Source of the DNA: CAZCJA01 sp964499015
GTDB taxonomy: Bacteria > Elusimicrobiota > Elusimicrobia > F11
Length of the DNA: 34,145 bases
Assembly: GCA_964499015.1 (NCBI GenBank)
Contig: CAZCJA010000018.1
Location: 1-34,145 of the forward strand
Direction: 5' to 3'
Position 1 is the first letter of the stretch. Each line of letters begins with the position of its first letter. This document shows positions 31,711 through 34,145 of this stretch, in pieces. The notes under the pieces were generated by a model. That model searched no databases. It saw nothing but the letters and a program-made list of their open reading frames with translations, and had not been told where the DNA came from. The translations under genes were made by a program, and so were the position numbers.

Positions 31711-33392
31711 ATCGCCCCCCGCATTTCCTGCAGCGACATCAACCCGTTCGGGCTGTCCTTAAAATCAAAGACGAGAATGGAATTCCCCACCAGCTTCCAC
31801 GGCTTATGCTCTCTCAGCCAGGAGAAGGCGCTTTTGCTCTGATAATAAGTGTGCTGATAATTTGTGATGGAAATGGCGAATTTTGTCGGATGAACCGATA
31901 AATCGCCGGAGTTATCGACATGCCCGCTGATCGAATCCGAAGCGATGTTGATGTAGCGCAGTCCGTAGGCGTGCGGGTCGGCGGTGCCGAAATAACACAG
32001 GTAAATCCCGTCTTTTAGATCGTCCGGCTCAAGCGCGTCGCGCAATTGTTTGAGGCCCTGCCCCCAATCGTTGTTGGAGTCGGTCATGTAGGCGTAGCCT
32101 TTGCCCGGCCCGCCCACGAACATATTGAAATAGCTCAGATAATTGGGCGCCAGAACGATCGCCTGGACCAGCATGAGTCCCGCGGCCACCGGAGCGAACA
32201 AATGAAACCGCGGAGCCATGTTCTGCAGCGCCACGCCGCCCAGCAAAAACACGAACGGATAAACCGCCAGAATATGGCGGTGGCCGATCTGCACTTTGGA
32301 GAAACACGCGAGAACAAAGAACAACAGCGGCGGAATCCATAGCGCGCGCGGCACCTGCCGTTTTAAAAAGAACGGGATCATCAACAGCAGGCCGGCCAGC
32401 TCGAACGGCGTCGATTTGGCGAAAAAGGCGAACGGAAAATACGCGAGCGACCCGCTCACGCTGTGCTCGCCCAAAAAGAAACTCGAGCGGCCCGCTTGCG
32501 AGCGCGTGACAATCTGGGTGAGACCGTCGATGAACACCCCAATGTCGCCGCGATAAAACAGAAGCGGAACGATCAGCGCGACGCCAAGCACAATCAATCC
32601 ATCGCGCACCGAGCGCTTCTCAATAATCCACAACAGTCCCGCAATCGGCAGAAGCGCGAGCCCCAAATACTTGCTGGCCAGACAAAGCCCCAGCAGAAGC
32701 CCCAAAACAATACTCCTCCCCCGCTCAGGGGGAGGTTGGGTGGGGGTTCGGGACATTGTTTGATAGACCAGAAAAAACAAGAAGAAGAAACCGGCGAAGG
32801 CCAGATCGGTCGACACCAGTGTCGCGTGGGCGAGCATGGTCGGCGAAAACGCCCAGGAGGCGCCGAACCACAGTGCTGCGATGGAACCGTAGGTGTTTAA
32901 AACCAAAATGCCCGCAGCGACCATGAAAATAACGGACAGAAGCAGGACCATCCACCGTCCGCTGTTCAATAATTTTTCGTGATTGACGCGGTTTTTATAA
33001 AGAAACACGTCGGCAAAACGGTACTGATCGAACGGTCGCCACTCCTGTTTGGTCCAGGCGGGATGATGCACCGGCAAAAGCGGCTTCAAGAAAACGCTCG
33101 GTAAGGCCGCCCACGCTTCGGCAAAAATCGGATGGTGATACCCGTTGTAATTGAAATTCCCCGCCTTGAGCGCGGCCACGCCCGCGGTCAAGTGCACCGG
33201 TTCGTCATACGTCGGCGACAACGCGGTGATGGCGCGCGCGCCGAGAAACACATGCAGAGCAATCAACACTGCGGCACATGCATACACCGTCGCCCCGGCA
33301 TGCCTGTGGCCGGGGCCCAGGTTTTCAACCAGGTTAGAACCTGGGTCCCGGCCTAACAGCATGCCGGGACGACGATTCTTATCCTGACTCAC
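31707..33392 (-). CDS. PMT/ArnT-like membrane glycosyltransferase
   Basis: A 561-residue polytopic protein of the GT-C fold. After the first membrane segment (about 36-56) comes SPTYDEPVHLTAG, whose Asp-Glu pair matches the catalytic first loop of lipid-dependent mannosyl- and arabinosyltransferases. About ten more hydrophobic segments follow, then a soluble C-terminal domain of about 140 residues. The GTG at 33392 overlaps the preceding stop (GTGA). Two palindromic DNA elements lie in frame inside the gene: one encodes about residues 7-35, the other a cytosolic-looking loop near residue 220 (RTPTQPPPERGRS). If translation instead starts at the GTG at 33287, the first element would be in the leader. 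Donor and acceptor are unknown. Confidence 0.85.
   Translation of the reverse strand: MSQDKNRRPGMLLGRDPGSNLVENLGPGHRHAGATVYACAAVLIALHVFLGARAITALSPTYDEPVHLTAGVAALKAGNFNYNGYHHPIFAEAWAALPSVFLKPLLPVHHPAWTKQEWRPFDQYRFADVFLYKNRVNHEKLLNSGRWMVLLLSVIFMVAAGILVLNTYGSIAALWFGASWAFSPTMLAHATLVSTDLAFAGFFFLFFLVYQTMSRTPTQPPPERGRSIVLGLLLGLCLASKYLGLALLPIAGLLWIIEKRSVRDGLIVLGVALIVPLLFYRGDIGVFIDGLTQIVTRSQAGRSSFFLGEHSVSGSLAYFPFAFFAKSTPFELAGLLLMIPFFLKRQVPRALWIPPLLFFVLACFSKVQIGHRHILAVYPFVFLLGGVALQNMAPRFHLFAPVAAGLMLVQAIVLAPNYLSYFNMFVGGPGKGYAYMTDSNNDWGQGLKQLRDALEPDDLKDGIYLCYFGTADPHAYGLRYINIASDSISGHVDNSGDLSVHPTKFAISITNYQHTYYQSKSAFSWLREHKPWKLVGNSILVFDFKDSPNGLMSLQEMRGAM
32715..32735. repeat. Short palindromic element inside the glycosyltransferase gene
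   Basis: CCTCCCCC (32715-32722) and GGGGGAGG (32728-32735) form an eight-base perfect inverted repeat around GCTCA, followed by a G-rich tail (ttgggtgggggt). The whole is read in frame as PTQPPPERGR in a loop between membrane segments. I know this sequence type as a dispersed short palindromic repeat in many bacterial genomes; copy number here cannot be seen from one window. Confidence 0.7.
33288..33374. repeat. 87-bp long inverted repeat in frame at the glycosyltransferase N-terminus
   Basis: Arms at 33288-33323 and 33338-33374 are near-perfect inverted copies (core CCCGGCATG...CTGT...GGCCGGG...CCCAGGTT) with a few mismatches and one indel, around a loop of about 14 bases in which CAGGTT-like units recur. 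The element is 87 bases, exactly 29 codons, and reads through without a stop as RRPGMLLGRDPG...RHAGAT. It resembles dispersed palindromic repeats of the kind normally found between genes. Confidence 0.75.
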
Positions 33393-34145
33393 ATCCCCTC
33401 CTTGGCCCGGGCCACCGCTAAATATTTGGCGCCATTGGGAAACTGCGGATTAACGCGCAAACACGCCTCGAGGCTTTCGCGGGCGCGCCGCCAATCCTTC
33501 CCCCAATAGGTCACGGCCGTGTTGAAGTGCGCCTGCGCGTTTGGCGCCGCCGCGGCGGCGGCCGCATAATTTTCTCGCGCGGCCTCAATGTCCCCCAACT
33601 TCTCACAGCTCGCGCCCAAATTAAGATACGCGTTCGACAAATCGCTTTTGATCGCGCGGGCCACGTCCGGCAGCGACTTGTAACGAACCGCCTTCTCCTC
33701 CGCCGCGCGATACAAGGTGACCGCGCGCGCCTGATAGTGCTTCGCTTTCGCAAAATGGCCCTGCGTGTAAGCCAGATAGCCGCGGTCGAACGCGGCCCGC
33801 GCCAGAGTGGGATCAAGCGTCATGGCGCGGGCGTAATAAAAATCGGAGGCCTCGGCGCGTCCGGCCAGGAGAGCGGTAAACCCAAGCCGGTGATAAACGC
33901 GGGCGTGGTCGCCGATCAAGTCCGTCGAGAAAAAGTCGGGCGTTTCGCCATAACGGTAGAGCCCGCGCGTGACCGCGAGTTCCGGACGAATGAACGGCGC
34001 GGTGCCTTGCGCGGCGGTTTCGACGTCGGGCCCGATCACGATGGGGCGGCGCGAATTTTGCAGTTCAGCCCAGCCGGCCTCGTCTTTCATAGAAATCTCC
34101 GGCGAGCGGGCCACCGGCCAGCGCTTGCGCATCTCCCAATACCAC
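33389..34145 (-). CDS. TPR protein, probable C-terminal part of a DUF2723-type membrane protein (5' end outside window)
   Basis: The frame is open from the right window edge, beginning WYWEMRKRWP, to a stop at 33389; an ATG at 34132 is probably internal. About 252 residues are visible. The opening (WYWEM, then RRPIVIGPDVE and RPELAVTRGLYRYGE) resembles the tail of DUF2723 proteins, which are polytopic GT-C-like proteins. Then TPR-like helices follow: FTALLAGRAEASDFYYARAM, AAFDRGYLAYTQGHFAKAKH, DLSNAYLNLGASCEKLGDIE and AHFNTAVTYWGKDWRRARES. It overlaps the glycosyltransferase gene by four bases (GTGA). The DUF2723 link is inference from the tail. Confidence 0.7.
   Translation of the reverse strand, partial: WYWEMRKRWPVARSPEISMKDEAGWAELQNSRRPIVIGPDVETAAQGTAPFIRPELAVTRGLYRYGETPDFFSTDLIGDHARVYHRLGFTALLAGRAEASDFYYARAMTLDPTLARAAFDRGYLAYTQGHFAKAKHYQARAVTLYRAAEEKAVRYKSLPDVARAIKSDLSNAYLNLGASCEKLGDIEAARENYAAAAAAAPNAQAHFNTAVTYWGKDWRRARESLEACLRVNPQFPNGAKYLAVARAKEGM

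Overview
The window is a densely packed chromosomal segment of a Gram-negative bacterium. GC content is moderately high, roughly 55% by eye. The envelope genes (a lipoprotein thioredoxin, FtsX, an EnvC-like activator, a C-terminal processing protease, DUF5693 with CsaB), the CpXC protein and the GlgA/GalT pair fit a deep-branching phylum. Elusimicrobiota is my best guess, not a proven assignment. I see no rRNA, tRNA, CRISPR array, transposase or phage gene. No stretch longer than 300 bases lacks a gene; the largest intergenic gap is about 118 bp.

Layout, left to right. (1) 1-5022, minus strand: trxA, a TlpA-like lipoprotein, polA, a rhomboid protease and coaE (cut by the left edge), led by a good promoter upstream of trxA. 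(2) 5027-12584, minus strand: an envelope and division cluster read ftsX, envC-like, ctp, a small membrane protein, tsaD, histidine kinase, receiver-only response regulator, coiled-coil protein. (3) 12605-12868, plus strand: a small PC4-like ssDNA-binding protein, divergent from ftsX and sharing a palindromic Shine-Dalgarno block with it. (4) 12806-19163, minus strand: scpA, scpB, galT, glgA, DUF5693, csaB, joining chromosome segregation, sugar metabolism and cell-wall polymer pyruvylation in one tight operon. (5) 19210-21905, minus strand: CpXC protein, tRNA nucleotidyltransferase/poly(A) polymerase-like enzyme, pyrophosphatase and a small membrane protein. (6) 22024-27177, plus strand: a 1,414-residue protein that is almost all coiled coil, then a membrane fatty-acid-desaturase-like enzyme. 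(7) 27174-34145, minus strand: a DUF2723/TPR protein tail (cut by the right edge), a PMT-like glycosyltransferase, a large DUF4175-like membrane protein and a TPR-containing gluzincin peptidase.

Most same-strand neighbours overlap by 1-4 bases (ATGA, GTGA, TTGA, TAATG or TAGTG junctions), which suggests extensive translational coupling. The least ordinary features are the giant coiled coil with hendecad-like tryptophan spacing, two different palindromic elements lying in frame inside one glycosyltransferase gene, a palindromic Shine-Dalgarno block serving two divergent genes, three candidate leaderless promoters, and a two-component system whose only adjacent output candidate is a coiled-coil protein.
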